The notes: generated by a model from the letters alone, not told the origin. Shown: positions 35,126-44,120, counted from the first letter of the stretch. The stretch: 64,000 nt of DNA from Lactobacillus sp. (GCF_014803895.1 NZ_JAAVAU010000023.1:1-64000), one strand, 5' to 3'. Translations and numbers: made by a program.

Positions 35126-36487
35126 TTGTCTTCGAAAGATATAACTACTAATTTAATAATTATTGTTATTACTTTTGCAATTGCGATATTCTTTGTAGTT
35201 GCAGAGTTTGCATTGGTTCAAACAAGGGCTAGCCAGCTTGAAGATATGGAGGCCAATGGTCAAGGAAATCCTAAAAAGTTAAAACGTGCCTTGCATATGA
35301 TTCATAACCTAAATGAATCCTTGTCCACCACACAAGTAGGAACAACTTTAGTTGGTGTTATTTTAGGTTGGGTTGGTCAAGGTACTATTGAACAATTGCT
35401 AACTAATTTATTTGGTATGACACATCTTTTAGGTGAAAAAACTAGCGGATTTTTAGGGGCAACAGTTGGTGTTATTCTTTTAACTTATCTAGAGGTTGTT
35501 GTTACAGAAATTGTTCCTAAAAATGTGGCTATTGATATGCCAGTAAAATGTTTAATGGCTGTTGTAAATCCATTAACAGCGTTCCATACGATTGTATACC
35601 CATTTGTTTGGTTGCTTAACCATAGTGCTAATGGCTTGCTTCATTTAATGGGGATGCAATCAGCTGATGAAGAAAATGAAGTATACTCTCAATCAGAAAT
35701 TTTACGGTTATCAAGAAATGCCGTAACTGGTGGATCATTGGATAAAGATGATCTGCTTTATATGGAACGTGCTTTTGAGTTAAACGATAAAGTTGCTAAA
35801 GACATCATGACTGATAGAACGCAATTAGAGGTTCTTAATTATAAGGATGATGTAAAGACGGCACTTAAAAAGTACATTCAAGATGGTTTTAGTAGATTTC
35901 CTGTTGTTCGAGATAACAATAAAGACGATGTGGTTGGTTATGTCTATGCTTATGATATTGTTTCTCAAGCTCAAGAAAATCCCAATGTACCAATTACAAG
36001 AATTATCAGGGCAATTATTACTGTTCCGGAGTCAATGCTTATTCAAGATATTTTGAAATTAATGATTAAAAAACATACTCCGATTGTATTGGTTGTAGAT
36101 GAGTACGGTGGTACTAGCGGGATAGTAACTGATAAAGATATTTATGAAGAACTTTTTGGTTCAATTAAAGATGAAATTGATGATGTTTCAGATGAATATA
36201 TCGTTAAAGATGATCATGGTCAAATTCATGTTTCAGGTAAAACTACTCTTTATGATTTTGAACGGTATTTCCACAAAAAGATTAAGAGTTTTGAAGATAG
36301 TGATATTATCACTATTGGTGGCTATATGATGGAACATTATCCAAATTTAGAAAAGGATCAATCAGTAGAGTTTGAAGGTTTTAAATTCAAGCTAGTAAAC
36401 CTTGAGCAGGGATTTATGCGTTGGTTCTTGGTTTCTGAAATTCCGAATGAAAAAGAAGAAAAAACTACAGAAGATAATAAAAAGTAG
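35126..36487 (+). CDS. CNNM/CorC-type membrane transporter with CBS domains
   Basis: 453 residues: a DUF21 (CNNM) membrane domain of about four segments (residues 8-195, with TQVGTTLVGVILGW), two CBS domains (about 215-340, with MTDRTQLEVLNY and GYVYAYDIV) and a C-terminal CorC/HlyC domain (about 360-435). Relatives mediate magnesium or cobalt efflux or related cation homeostasis, although often annotated as hemolysins. It starts with TTG behind AAAAGGTG; no ATG with a ribosome site is nearby. A second CorC-type protein, lacking the membrane part, is encoded at 57270-58145. Confidence 0.9.
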   Translation: MSSKDITTNLIIIVITFAIAIFFVVAEFALVQTRASQLEDMEANGQGNPKKLKRALHMIHNLNESLSTTQVGTTLVGVILGWVGQGTIEQLLTNLFGMTHLLGEKTSGFLGATVGVILLTYLEVVVTEIVPKNVAIDMPVKCLMAVVNPLTAFHTIVYPFVWLLNHSANGLLHLMGMQSADEENEVYSQSEILRLSRNAVTGGSLDKDDLLYMERAFELNDKVAKDIMTDRTQLEVLNYKDDVKTALKKYIQDGFSRFPVVRDNNKDDVVGYVYAYDIVSQAQENPNVPITRIIRAIITVPESMLIQDILKLMIKKHTPIVLVVDEYGGTSGIVTDKDIYEELFGSIKDEIDDVSDEYIVKDDHGQIHVSGKTTLYDFERYFHKKIKSFEDSDIITIGGYMMEHYPNLEKDQSVEFEGFKFKLVNLEQGFMRWFLVSEIPNEKEEKTTEDNKK

Positions 36488-36488
36488 C

Positions 36489-36516
36489 AAAAAGCACCCG
36501 TAAGCGGTGCTTTTTT
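36489..36516 (+). terminator. Terminator of the CNNM gene
   Basis: AAAAAGCACC-CGTAAGC-GGTGCTTTTTT, a 10-bp stem with T-run. Confidence 0.9.
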
Positions 36517-36581
36517 GTGTAACAAAATGTTATAATTCTACTATCGGTTAAAGCTTTTTATAGGAATACAGGGGAATAAAT

Positions 36582-37151
36582 ATGACTAAAAGTGACAATA
36601 TTACAGACATTATTGACCATGTTTTATACAGTCAAGAAGATATTCAAGCAATGTGTAAACGTTTGGGTAAACAATTAACTGAAGACTATGCTGGTAAAAA
36701 CCCCATTGTTATTGGTGTTTTAAAAGGTGCTGTCTTTTTTATGACTGATCTTGTGAGAGAAATGGACGTTGTGATGCAAAATGACTTCATGGACGTTTCT
36801 AGTTATGGAGATGGCTTTGAATCTACTGGTAAAGTAAGATTAGACATTGATGTTCAAGCTGATGTCAAGGGACGTGATGTCCTATTGGTAGAGGATATTG
36901 TTGATACTGGTCATACTTTGAAATTTATGGAAGATTTATTGACTAAACGTGGTGCTAAGAGCGTTAAATGCTGTGCTTTACTTAATAAGACTGCTCGTCG
37001 AGTTGATGATGTAACAGTTGATTATTATGGTGCTAATGTTGAAAATGAATTTGTAGTGGGTTATGGCTTGGATTATTTAAATAAGTATCGTAATATTCCT
37101 TATATTGGTGTGTTGAAGCAAGAAGTTATTGATTCTAATTCTAATAAATAA
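36582..37151 (+). CDS. hpt: Hypoxanthine-guanine phosphoribosyltransferase
   Basis: 189 residues. It makes IMP and GMP from free bases and PRPP. The PRPP loop LLVEDIVDTGHTLKFM (about residues 103-118) and the N-terminal PIVIGVLKGAVFFMTDL (about 41-57) are diagnostic. It is the salvage partner of the nucleoside hydrolase at 29847, which releases bases. Single gene, preceded by GGGGAA and ended by a terminator that abuts a hairpin repeat. Confidence 0.95.
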   Translation: MTKSDNITDIIDHVLYSQEDIQAMCKRLGKQLTEDYAGKNPIVIGVLKGAVFFMTDLVREMDVVMQNDFMDVSSYGDGFESTGKVRLDIDVQADVKGRDVLLVEDIVDTGHTLKFMEDLLTKRGAKSVKCCALLNKTARRVDDVTVDYYGANVENEFVVGYGLDYLNKYRNIPYIGVLKQEVIDSNSNK

Positions 37152-37158
37152 TTGAATT

Positions 37159-37200
37159 AAAAAGATAGGAAATCAAATTTGAAATCCTATCTTTTCTTTT
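37159..37200 (+). terminator. Terminator of hpt
   Basis: AAAAGATAGGA and TCCTATCTTTT form an 11-bp stem, followed by TCTTTT. Repeat copy B begins inside this T-run. Confidence 0.87.
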
Positions 37201-37259
37201 ATAATATTACAAGCTGGTGAAAACTTGGCAACTGATTGACAAGCTGAAACCGGCTTTTT
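37198..37259 (+). repeat. Dispersed hairpin repeat, copy B
   Basis: A 62-nt unit, 53 of 62 identical to copy A (369-430, minus). Outer stem AGCTGGT/ACCGGCT keeps pairing through a G-T pair; inner stem CTTG/CAAG replaces the CTCG/CGAG of copy A, a compensatory change. It lies between converging hpt and the amino-acid permease gene, two bases from the latter's stop codon, and its T-run makes it a possible second terminator. Confidence 0.78.
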
Positions 37260-37261
37260 AA

Positions 37262-38575
37262 TTAATTCTCTGTTTTTAGTTTATATTTCATGTAGTAGTA
37301 AACTGGTAATCCAATAAGTGTTAACCCAATTCCCGTCATTGATAACCAAAATTCATTAATAATAGTTGAAATAATAATAAAGAGACCGCCACCGATTGAA
37401 ATTATAGGTACAATTGGATACCAGGGAACAATATATGGACGCTGAAGTTTAGGTTCGCGCAATCGAAGAATAATAACAGCAATTGAAATAAGTGTTGTAA
37501 AAGTCCACATAACAAATACTAGCATATTAGTTAATAAATCAAATGTTCCTAATAGAATCATTACTAGGGACACCACTAAAATAATTAATGCACTAACAGT
37601 AGGAACTCCTGTATTAACGTTAACTTTACCAATTTTATTAGAGAAAGGTAGCATTTTTTCTTTAGCCAGTGTATAAGGAATTCGCATCCCTGTGAGCATA
37701 AAACCATTAATTGCTCCGTAAACTGAAATTAAGATACCAATTGTAACTAATTTACCTCCTAAATTACCGAATAATTTCAAAGAAGTAAGATAGGCAGTAT
37801 TTTGGTTGCCAACAATTTCTTTAAAAGGCAGTACTGACATAAAGGTATAGTTAATTAATACATAAATTAAAGTAATTAGTGATAATCCTAAAATAATAGC
37901 ACGAGATAAGTCTTTGTCTGGATGTTTTACTTCTCCTGCAAGATTAGTTACGTTAATCCAACCATCATAAGCAAATAAGGCTGCAAGTAGACCTCCACTA
38001 AAAGCACTCCAAAATGGTTGATTTGCGCCTGACTGAAGTGGTAAAAGTTGTACATGTATTTTTTCTTGATTGAATAGACCAAAGACAACAATTAAAGCGA
38101 GCGGAACTATCTTTAAGATTGTAGTAAAGGATTGCATCTTACTTGAAAATTTAGTGGAAATAAAATTTAATCCCATTAAAAATATAGCTAGAAATAATGC
38201 TACTGCTGTAGCATATTTAGTTGGCCAATTAAATAGTACTACAAATTGTTGACCAAAAATTACACTTAAAGCACCAATGTTAGCGGGAAAGTAGACTAAC
38301 ATTTGGGCCCAGCCAAATAAGAATCCCCATGTTTTTCCATAGGTATATTCGATATACTTGATACTGCCTCCAGTTACTGGAAGAGCAGCTGCAATTTCTG
38401 AGACGGTTAGTCCTGATGCAATCGAAACTATTCCTGCTATAATCCAGACAAAAATGGTAAGTGAAGTACTTTGAGTTTTTTGAGTAATTGTACCAATTTT
38501 AAAAAATACTCCGCCACCAATTACTGTTCCAATAACTGTTGCTAGTGCTTGAGTAAAACTAATCTGTCTTTTCAT
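37262..38575 (-). CDS. APC-family amino acid permease/exchanger (SteT-like)
   Basis: 437 residues with twelve predicted membrane segments. The first segment has TVIGTVIGGGVFF, the G-rich loop that binds the amino acid amine and carboxylate. EIAAALPVTGGSIKYIEYTYG (read as two halves around residue 65-85) and FAYDGWINV are typical of the L-amino acid transporter subgroup of the APC family, which includes the B. subtilis serine/threonine exchanger SteT. The substrate is not certain. The gene is transcribed divergently from the GH25-like gene at 38693 and converges on hpt. Confidence 0.88.
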   Translation of the reverse strand: MKRQISFTQALATVIGTVIGGGVFFKIGTITQKTQSTSLTIFVWIIAGIVSIASGLTVSEIAAALPVTGGSIKYIEYTYGKTWGFLFGWAQMLVYFPANIGALSVIFGQQFVVLFNWPTKYATAVALFLAIFLMGLNFISTKFSSKMQSFTTILKIVPLALIVVFGLFNQEKIHVQLLPLQSGANQPFWSAFSGGLLAALFAYDGWINVTNLAGEVKHPDKDLSRAIILGLSLITLIYVLINYTFMSVLPFKEIVGNQNTAYLTSLKLFGNLGGKLVTIGILISVYGAINGFMLTGMRIPYTLAKEKMLPFSNKIGKVNVNTGVPTVSALIILVVSLVMILLGTFDLLTNMLVFVMWTFTTLISIAVIILRLREPKLQRPYIVPWYPIVPIISIGGGLFIIISTIINEFWLSMTGIGLTLIGLPVYYYMKYKLKTEN

Positions 38576-38692
38576 GAGTTCACCTTCTTCTTTCTTAACT
38601 AGTCACAAGATTAATTATACAATTAATACATTAAGTATAGCTGGTAAGATATTATATTCTTAGGCTAAAATATCCATTAGGAGGATTTTATT

Positions 38693-39421
38693 TTGCATCG
38701 CTATCGTCATAGGTATCATCATAAATATACATTACCATCGATTATTATTTTACTTGTTATTGCAGTTGCCGCTCTATTATTAAGCTTTTATAATTTACAA
38801 AAAACTACGAGTACTACTGTGCCGCGTGGATCTAACATGAGTGTTTTAGGAATTGAGTTAGATCAGACTAAAAATGATATCGATTTACAAAAGATACAAA
38901 AAAATGGCATTTCTTTTGTTTATTTACGTTCAACACAGGGTAAAACATACTTTGATGATAATTTCTTGCTTTATCGCGATCAATTGCAAGGAACTCGTTT
39001 ATCATGGGGCTCGATTGTAACTTATAGTAATGAAAGTACAGCATTACAACAATATCGATATTTTATGAAAAAAGTTGGACAAAATAGTGGTAATCTTCCT
39101 GTAATGATTGTGCCAGCTGTTGAAAGTCAAAGTAAAAAATATTGGCAATCTATGGCAAATTTTGCTCAATATTTACAAGCAGCGGGTAAAAAAGTTTTAG
39201 TTGCCGATAACCACCATTGGCAAAAGTTATTTTTACCTCAGACACAATTTTTGTATACAGGTGCTAGTTTGAAAAATCGTAAGGATTATTCATTTTGGTG
39301 TTATACCCAAAATGGTCGAGTTAAGAATATTGATTATCTAAAAAAAGGCACGACAATGTTTGCCTTTATCGGAAGTATGTCAAGTTATCAACAATTATAT
39401 GGTTCTAGTTTAACCCAATAA
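38693..39421 (+). CDS. Membrane-anchored GH25-like protein, probably non-catalytic
   Basis: 242 residues: a basic N-terminus, one membrane segment (about residues 16-33), then a domain that follows the GH25 lysozyme pattern. GIELDQTKNDIDLQKI stands where lysozymes have GIDVS, then FVYLRSTQGKTYFDDNF where they have the RATEG block, and MIVPAVESQ where they have the DVE motif. The first catalytic aspartate is E, the second-motif E is Q, and the aspartate of DVE is A, so muramidase activity is doubtful. It starts with TTG seven bases after AGGAGG. It is the first gene of an operon with a DEAD-box helicase (14-bp gap) and a PTS IIC. The GH25 call is by eye. Confidence 0.65.
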   Translation: MHRYRHRYHHKYTLPSIIILLVIAVAALLLSFYNLQKTTSTTVPRGSNMSVLGIELDQTKNDIDLQKIQKNGISFVYLRSTQGKTYFDDNFLLYRDQLQGTRLSWGSIVTYSNESTALQQYRYFMKKVGQNSGNLPVMIVPAVESQSKKYWQSMANFAQYLQAAGKKVLVADNHHWQKLFLPQTQFLYTGASLKNRKDYSFWCYTQNGRVKNIDYLKKGTTMFAFIGSMSSYQQLYGSSLTQ

Positions 39422-39435
39422 GAAAGAGAGAAAAA

Positions 39436-40671
39436 ATGTATCCAAAACAAGTTCAACAAGTATTAGATAAAGAACAGAAAAATCATCCAACCTTAATTCA
39501 AGAAAAAACCTATGATGCTGTTGTCTCTGGGGCTAGTATTATTGGTTTAGCAAAGACGGGAACAGGTAAAACTTTGGCGTATGGATTGCCTACAATTGTT
39601 AGAACAGCAGAAATTAATGGCTTAGCGGTAATTTTAGAACCGACTACTGAATTAGCTGTTCAAACCCGTAATGCGCTTTTACCTTATGTAAAAGCAATGG
39701 GTTTACAGGCTATGGCATTAGTAGGTGCAGGTAATCGTAAACGTCAATTAGAACGATTAAGAAAAGAAAAGCCCCAAGTTTTAATTTGTACACCTGGACG
39801 TTTTTTTGACTTTTTATCAGAAAATAGAATTAAGTTCGATAAAATTACTTCTTTAGTAATTGACGAGGCTGATGACATTTTAGAATTTGCTAAGATAGAT
39901 TTGCTTTCTTCATTAGGCCAAAATCTTGAGCCACAGGCTCAAATTCTTTTATTTGGTGCTTCTGAATCTTCAATTACGCAAGATTCAGAAAAATTATTTG
40001 ATCGTAATTTTTTATTGATCGATGTTCGTCCTGATCAAAAATCAGTAGTAAAACATGAATTTCTACAAGTCTCTAATCAATATAAGATACAATTTTTACA
40101 AAGACTTGCTAAATTAGATAAGTTTAAAGGAATTTTATTTTTTGATTCTACAGAAACTGAAATGAAGTTTGCACGAATTTTTGCGCATAGCAAGACTCCA
40201 TTTTCTGTGTTGAGTAGTCAAACTAATAAGCAAGAAAGAGAGAAGATTCTTAGTCAATTTAAAGCAGGTAGAAGTAAGCTTTTATTTGCAACAGATTTAG
40301 CAGCTCGTGGCTTGGATATTCCTGATGTGACTTATGTTATTAATTTTGAAATTCCTAGTGAAGTAAATACATACATGCATCGGAGTGGTCGTACAGGACG
40401 AATGAATAAAGAAGGGCAAGTTGTAACTTTGGGCGATGATCATGACTTTAGAAATTTGCGAAAGTTATTAGACGGTACTTATAAAGTAAGTCGTGTGTAC
40501 TTTGCTGGTTACCATTTAACTAGTGAAAAGCCTGATAAATCAAAGCCTAAAACTGAAGAAAAACAAGAAGTAGCTACCTCTAAGCCAATTACTAAGCATA
40601 AAAAGAAGAGATGGCGTAATAAGAAAAATAAAGGCTATCATCCTCATAAAAGAAGAAAAGAAGGTAAGTAA
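39436..40671 (+). CDS. DEAD-box ATP-dependent RNA helicase
   Basis: 411 residues, RecA-like helicase pair. Q/I motif region with AKTGTGKTLAYGLP (about 35-48), Ia EPTTELAVQTR, Ib TPGRFFDFL, II VIDEADDILEF (about 144-154), motif V ATDLAARGLDIPDV and motif VI HRSGRTGR (about 315-322) are present. Motif III is unusual: FGASESS instead of SAT. A lysine/arginine-rich tail (from about residue 365) probably adds RNA affinity. It is similar in size to B. subtilis CshB/YfmL-class helicases that help ribosome assembly or cold adaptation; the exact role is not known. Its stop codon overlaps the start of the PTS IIC gene by one base. Confidence 0.92.
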   Translation: MYPKQVQQVLDKEQKNHPTLIQEKTYDAVVSGASIIGLAKTGTGKTLAYGLPTIVRTAEINGLAVILEPTTELAVQTRNALLPYVKAMGLQAMALVGAGNRKRQLERLRKEKPQVLICTPGRFFDFLSENRIKFDKITSLVIDEADDILEFAKIDLLSSLGQNLEPQAQILLFGASESSITQDSEKLFDRNFLLIDVRPDQKSVVKHEFLQVSNQYKIQFLQRLAKLDKFKGILFFDSTETEMKFARIFAHSKTPFSVLSSQTNKQEREKILSQFKAGRSKLLFATDLAARGLDIPDVTYVINFEIPSEVNTYMHRSGRTGRMNKEGQVVTLGDDHDFRNLRKLLDGTYKVSRVYFAGYHLTSEKPDKSKPKTEEKQEVATSKPITKHKKKRWRNKKNKGYHPHKRRKEGK

Positions 40672-42002
40672 TGTCGCGACTTGTAAAATGGTTAGAAACG
40701 TATGTCCTACCCGTCGCTACTAAATTAGGCCAAATTCGTTGGCTAGTAGCCCTAAGAGATACATTTGTCTCGCTTTTGCCAATAACAATGGCTGGTTCTT
40801 TGGCAATGTTATTTAGTAGTTTAATTAAAGCTGCTAAAATCCAATTAGGCTGGAATAATTTTTATCATGTAATGAAGCCTTTACTATTGATGGACAATAT
40901 TGTCTGGAATGGTACTTTTGCTTTATTTGCCATTTATTTTGCTATGTCTTGGGGCTATCATTTAGCTAAAACCTATGAAGTAAACCGTTTTGCTGGTTCA
41001 ATCATTGCACTTGTTTCTTTTACGATGAGTATTAGTGACATGGTTAAGCTAAAAATAGATGGGGATGTCATTGATATTAAAAATGCAGTAGATACGAGTC
41101 AATTTTCTACTTCAGGATTATTTACGGCAATTATCTTTGGCTTGTTAGGAACTGTAATTTTTATTTTGGCATATCGGGCAAGATTAACCTTAAAATTTTC
41201 GACGAATAGTATGCCACATTCTGAGTGGGTAGCTTTTAGTACATTAATTCCATCATTGATTGCAGTTTTTGCGGTAGCTGCTCTTAATTGTCTTTTTCAA
41301 GAAGTGGCCGGTACTTACTTTGGTAATTGGCTTTTGACTAGTATTCAATCACCATTAGTAAGAATGGGACAAGGGTTTGGAGTTGTATTGCTGATTACAT
41401 TTTTAGTTCAAATTTTTTGGTTTTTTGGTATAAATGGAATTGGTGTATTAACTCCGGTGATTGATTCTCTTTGGCTTACTCCAGAAAATATAAATGTAAC
41501 AGCTGTCAGAAATGGGGGTACAGTCCCTTATATTTGGGTACGTGATTCATTTAGTGTATTTGCTTGGTTTGGTGGAGCAGGTGGTACTTTAGCTTTAGTT
41601 ATTGCAATTTTAATTTTTTCAAAAAGGACAGATTTAAGAACTATTGCTAAAATGGCATTAGCGCCTGCTGTATTTAATATTAATGAACCAATTTTATTTG
41701 GATTACCGGTTGTCTTTAATCCGGTATATTTGATTCCCTTTGTTTTAGCACCTATGGTTAATGTTTCATTAGCATATTGGGTAACTAAAATGGGGTTAGT
41801 AAATCCTGTGCAAATTTTTGTTCCTGGGGTAATGCCTCCGTTTTTAAATTCATTTTTAGCATGTAATTATGATTGGCGGGCAATTGTCTTAACTCTAGTA
41901 AATATAGTGATTGCTTTGTTTATTTGGATGCCATTTGTTTTCGCTGCGGATAAAATTGCGCAAGATAATAATCAACGTAGTTTTTATATGAAACAATATT
42001 AG
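40671..42002 (+). CDS. Orphan PTS IIC permease, lactose/cellobiose family
   Basis: 443 residues, about ten membrane segments. The family motif FNINEPILFGLPVVFNP (about residues 328-344) and the opening LPVATKLGQIRWLVALRDTF are typical of the CelB-type EIIC of the lactose/N,N'-diacetylchitobiose/beta-glucoside group. No IIA or IIB gene adjoins it, so it must borrow those subunits from another PTS. The ATG overlaps the helicase stop codon by one base, an odd partnership that suggests translational coupling without an obvious functional link. The sugar is not predictable. Confidence 0.88.
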   Translation: MSRLVKWLETYVLPVATKLGQIRWLVALRDTFVSLLPITMAGSLAMLFSSLIKAAKIQLGWNNFYHVMKPLLLMDNIVWNGTFALFAIYFAMSWGYHLAKTYEVNRFAGSIIALVSFTMSISDMVKLKIDGDVIDIKNAVDTSQFSTSGLFTAIIFGLLGTVIFILAYRARLTLKFSTNSMPHSEWVAFSTLIPSLIAVFAVAALNCLFQEVAGTYFGNWLLTSIQSPLVRMGQGFGVVLLITFLVQIFWFFGINGIGVLTPVIDSLWLTPENINVTAVRNGGTVPYIWVRDSFSVFAWFGGAGGTLALVIAILIFSKRTDLRTIAKMALAPAVFNINEPILFGLPVVFNPVYLIPFVLAPMVNVSLAYWVTKMGLVNPVQIFVPGVMPPFLNSFLACNYDWRAIVLTLVNIVIALFIWMPFVFAADKIAQDNNQRSFYMKQY

Positions 42003-42053
42003 AAAAAATATTAGGTAAATGATTAGTTTTATGGTAAAGTTAAAACTGGTCAT

Positions 42054-42126
42054 GACCCCGTAGTTCATCTGGATAGAACAATGGTCTCCTAAACCGTAGA
42101 GGTGAGTTCGAATCTCACCGGGGTCA
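42054..42126 (+). tRNA. tRNA-Arg (anticodon CCU)
   Basis: A complete 73-nt cloverleaf: acceptor GACCCCG/CGGGGTC, D-stem GTTC/GAAC, anticodon stem ATGGT/ACCGT around loop CTCCTAA (anticodon CCT, reading AGG), T-arm GTGAG-TTCGAAT-CTCAC, discriminator A. The CCA end is not encoded. A terminator follows at 42137. Confidence 0.96.
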
Positions 42127-42136
42127 TAGTTAAGTT

Positions 42137-42172
42137 AAAGACTGCTAGTGCTTTAGCGCTAGCAGTCTTTTT
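42137..42172 (+). terminator. Terminator of the tRNA-Arg gene
   Basis: AAAGACTGCTAG and CTAGCAGTCTTT form a 12-bp stem with a 10-nt loop and T-run. Confidence 0.92.
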
Positions 42173-42209
42173 ATAATCTTACAAGTTGGTGAAAATTTGG
42201 TAATTTCTT
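42170..42209 (+). repeat. Dispersed hairpin repeat, copy C (half, decayed)
   Basis: The first 40 bases match copy B at 33 of 40 positions (TTTATAATCTTAC, then AAGTTGGTGAAAA). Beyond 42209 the similarity and the right arm of the hairpin are lost. As with copies A and B it begins inside the T-run of a terminator. Confidence 0.65.
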
Positions 42210-42272
42210 CCCGATTATAGTTCATAATTTGACTATTTTAGGTTATAGTTAATTTAACAAATGGAGGTTTCT

Positions 42273-43412
42273 ATGGACAAAATCAAGGTAATGACTGTTT
42301 TTGGTACACGACCAGAAGCGATTAAGATGGCACCACTTGTTTTAAAATTAAAAAATGATGATCGTTTTGAAGAAATTACTGTGGTTACTGCACAGCATCG
42401 TGAAATGCTTGACCAAGTATTAAAAATTTTTAAAATTAAACCCGACTATGACTTTGATATTATGCATAAAAATCAAACTTTAGAAGAAATCACCTCTAAA
42501 GTTATGATTGATTTGTCCAAAGTTATTAAGAAAGAAAAGCCTGATATTGTGTTAGTTCACGGTGATACTACAACTAGCTTTGCAGCAGGATTAGCTACTT
42601 TTTATCAACAAACAACATTGGGACATGTAGAAGCGGGTTTGCGGACGTGGGAGAAGTATTCACCTTTTCCTGAAGAAATGAACCGCCAAATGACGGATGA
42701 TTTAGCAGATTTATATTTTGCTCCAACTGAATTAAGTAAGGCTAATTTAATTAAAGAAAACCATCCTGCGGACAATATTTTTGTAACTGGTAATACTGCA
42801 ATTGATGCTTTGCAACAAACAGTACAAAAGGATTATCACCATGATGTACTTGATAAAATTACTCCAAGTAACCGTGTTATCTTGGTAACCATGCACCGTC
42901 GTGAAAACCAGGGCGAACCAATGGAACGCGTCTTCAAGGTAATGAAGCAAGTAGTGGATAATCATGATGATGTTGAAATCATCTACCCAGTGCATTTGTC
43001 ACCAAGAGTGCAAGAAGTTGCTAAGCGTGTCTTAGGTGGCGATTCACGTATTCACTTGATTGATCCACTTGATGTGGTTGATTTTCATAATTTGGCCAAG
43101 CGGAGCTATTTCATTATGACTGATTCAGGTGGTGTCCAAGAAGAAGCACCAAGTCTTGGAAAACCAGTTCTTGTTTTACGAGATACTACTGAAAGACCAG
43201 AAGGTGTAGAAGCTGGTACTTTAAAATTAGTTGGTACTCAAGTTGATACAGTTAGAGAAGAAATGACACGTCTGCTTGAAGATCAAGCTGCTTATAATGC
43301 TATGGCTAATGCTAAGAACCCTTATGGTGATGGTCACGCTAGTGACAGAATTATGGATGCAATTGCTTATTACTTTGATAAAGAAAACTTGGATAAACCT
43401 CAAGATTTCTAG
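42273..43412 (+). CDS. wecB: UDP-N-acetylglucosamine 2-epimerase (non-hydrolysing)
   Basis: 379 residues. It interconverts UDP-GlcNAc and UDP-ManNAc for wall teichoic acid or polysaccharide linkage units. FGTRPEAIKMAPL (about 10-22), HGDTTTSFAAGLA (about 91-103), HVEAGLRT (about 112-119) and MTDSGGVQEEAP (about 284-295) are canonical; the last contains active-site residues. The start at 42273 follows GGAGG; an ATG four codons earlier precedes that ribosome site and is rejected. It is also known as mnaA. A small lipoprotein gene follows 15 bp downstream. Confidence 0.95.
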   Translation: MDKIKVMTVFGTRPEAIKMAPLVLKLKNDDRFEEITVVTAQHREMLDQVLKIFKIKPDYDFDIMHKNQTLEEITSKVMIDLSKVIKKEKPDIVLVHGDTTTSFAAGLATFYQQTTLGHVEAGLRTWEKYSPFPEEMNRQMTDDLADLYFAPTELSKANLIKENHPADNIFVTGNTAIDALQQTVQKDYHHDVLDKITPSNRVILVTMHRRENQGEPMERVFKVMKQVVDNHDDVEIIYPVHLSPRVQEVAKRVLGGDSRIHLIDPLDVVDFHNLAKRSYFIMTDSGGVQEEAPSLGKPVLVLRDTTERPEGVEAGTLKLVGTQVDTVREEMTRLLEDQAAYNAMANAKNPYGDGHASDRIMDAIAYYFDKENLDKPQDF

Positions 43413-43427
43413 AATGGCGGAAGAAGA

Positions 43428-44120
43428 ATGAAAAAAATAGTCCCCAAAATATTTTCTTTTTTAGGGATATTAGTGATTTTTACTTTAATTACTGGATGTA
43501 GTAAAAATGCTACTCAAAAAAGTTCAAAAGTAACTACTCAAAGTACTCCCAAGCAAGAATCAAAACATGTAACTAAGGTTTTAACAAGCAAAAAGTTTTC
43601 TAACTTAAAAATTATTAGTCAAAATATAGATATAGTACTTGAAACGGGTAAAAGTTATAAGGTAACTTATCAGGGCAAGAACACTACTATACCTATAGTT
43701 AAGCAAGGTAAGAGTAAGTTAACTGTTAACCAAGTTAAAGCTCAGCATTCCCTCGGTCTTATGCGTTTGCCGATGATTATCATAACTGTTCCTAAAAAAG
43801 CTAAATTAAATAAGGTAACAATAAATAATGGAAGTGCTGATGTAAGAATTAATAACTTGAATTTAAAGCGAGGGGTTATTTCGACAGATAGTGGGGATAT
43901 TATTATTTCCAATAGTAAATCAGTTAATGGAATGAATTTAAAGTCAACTACAGGAAGCATTAAAGTTCGTAATACTAAATTCACTGGTTATAAATTGACG
44001 ACTAATGATGGACAAATTCAAGTTAAAGATGAAGCTAGTGCAACGTCATATACAAAGAATGCAAAAAGTAAAAATGTTTTAGTTGCCAAATCCGGTTCAA
44101 AAGAAATTTGGGTAAATTAA
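43428..44120 (+). CDS. Lipoprotein with DUF4097-type beta-helix domain
   Basis: 230 residues. Signal peptide with lipobox ITGC (cysteine about residue 24), a Ser/Thr/Lys-rich linker, then repeating short strands (KVTINNGSADVRINN, GVISTDSGDIIISNS, LKSTTGSIKVRNT, LTTNDGQIQVKD) of about 20 residues per turn. This spacing is that of the DUF4097 putative adhesin family. The protein would be anchored outside the membrane. It probably shares the wecB transcript (15-bp gap). Function is unknown; the strand pattern is seen, the family assignment is by recognition. Confidence 0.75.
   Translation: MKKIVPKIFSFLGILVIFTLITGCSKNATQKSSKVTTQSTPKQESKHVTKVLTSKKFSNLKIISQNIDIVLETGKSYKVTYQGKNTTIPIVKQGKSKLTVNQVKAQHSLGLMRLPMIIITVPKKAKLNKVTINNGSADVRINNLNLKRGVISTDSGDIIISNSKSVNGMNLKSTTGSIKVRNTKFTGYKLTTNDGQIQVKDEASATSYTKNAKSKNVLVAKSGSKEIWVN

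Noticed and set aside
42054..42126. tRNA-Arg as the attachment site of an integrated element
   Set aside because: No integrase, no repeated tRNA 3' end and no foreign-looking DNA beside it.
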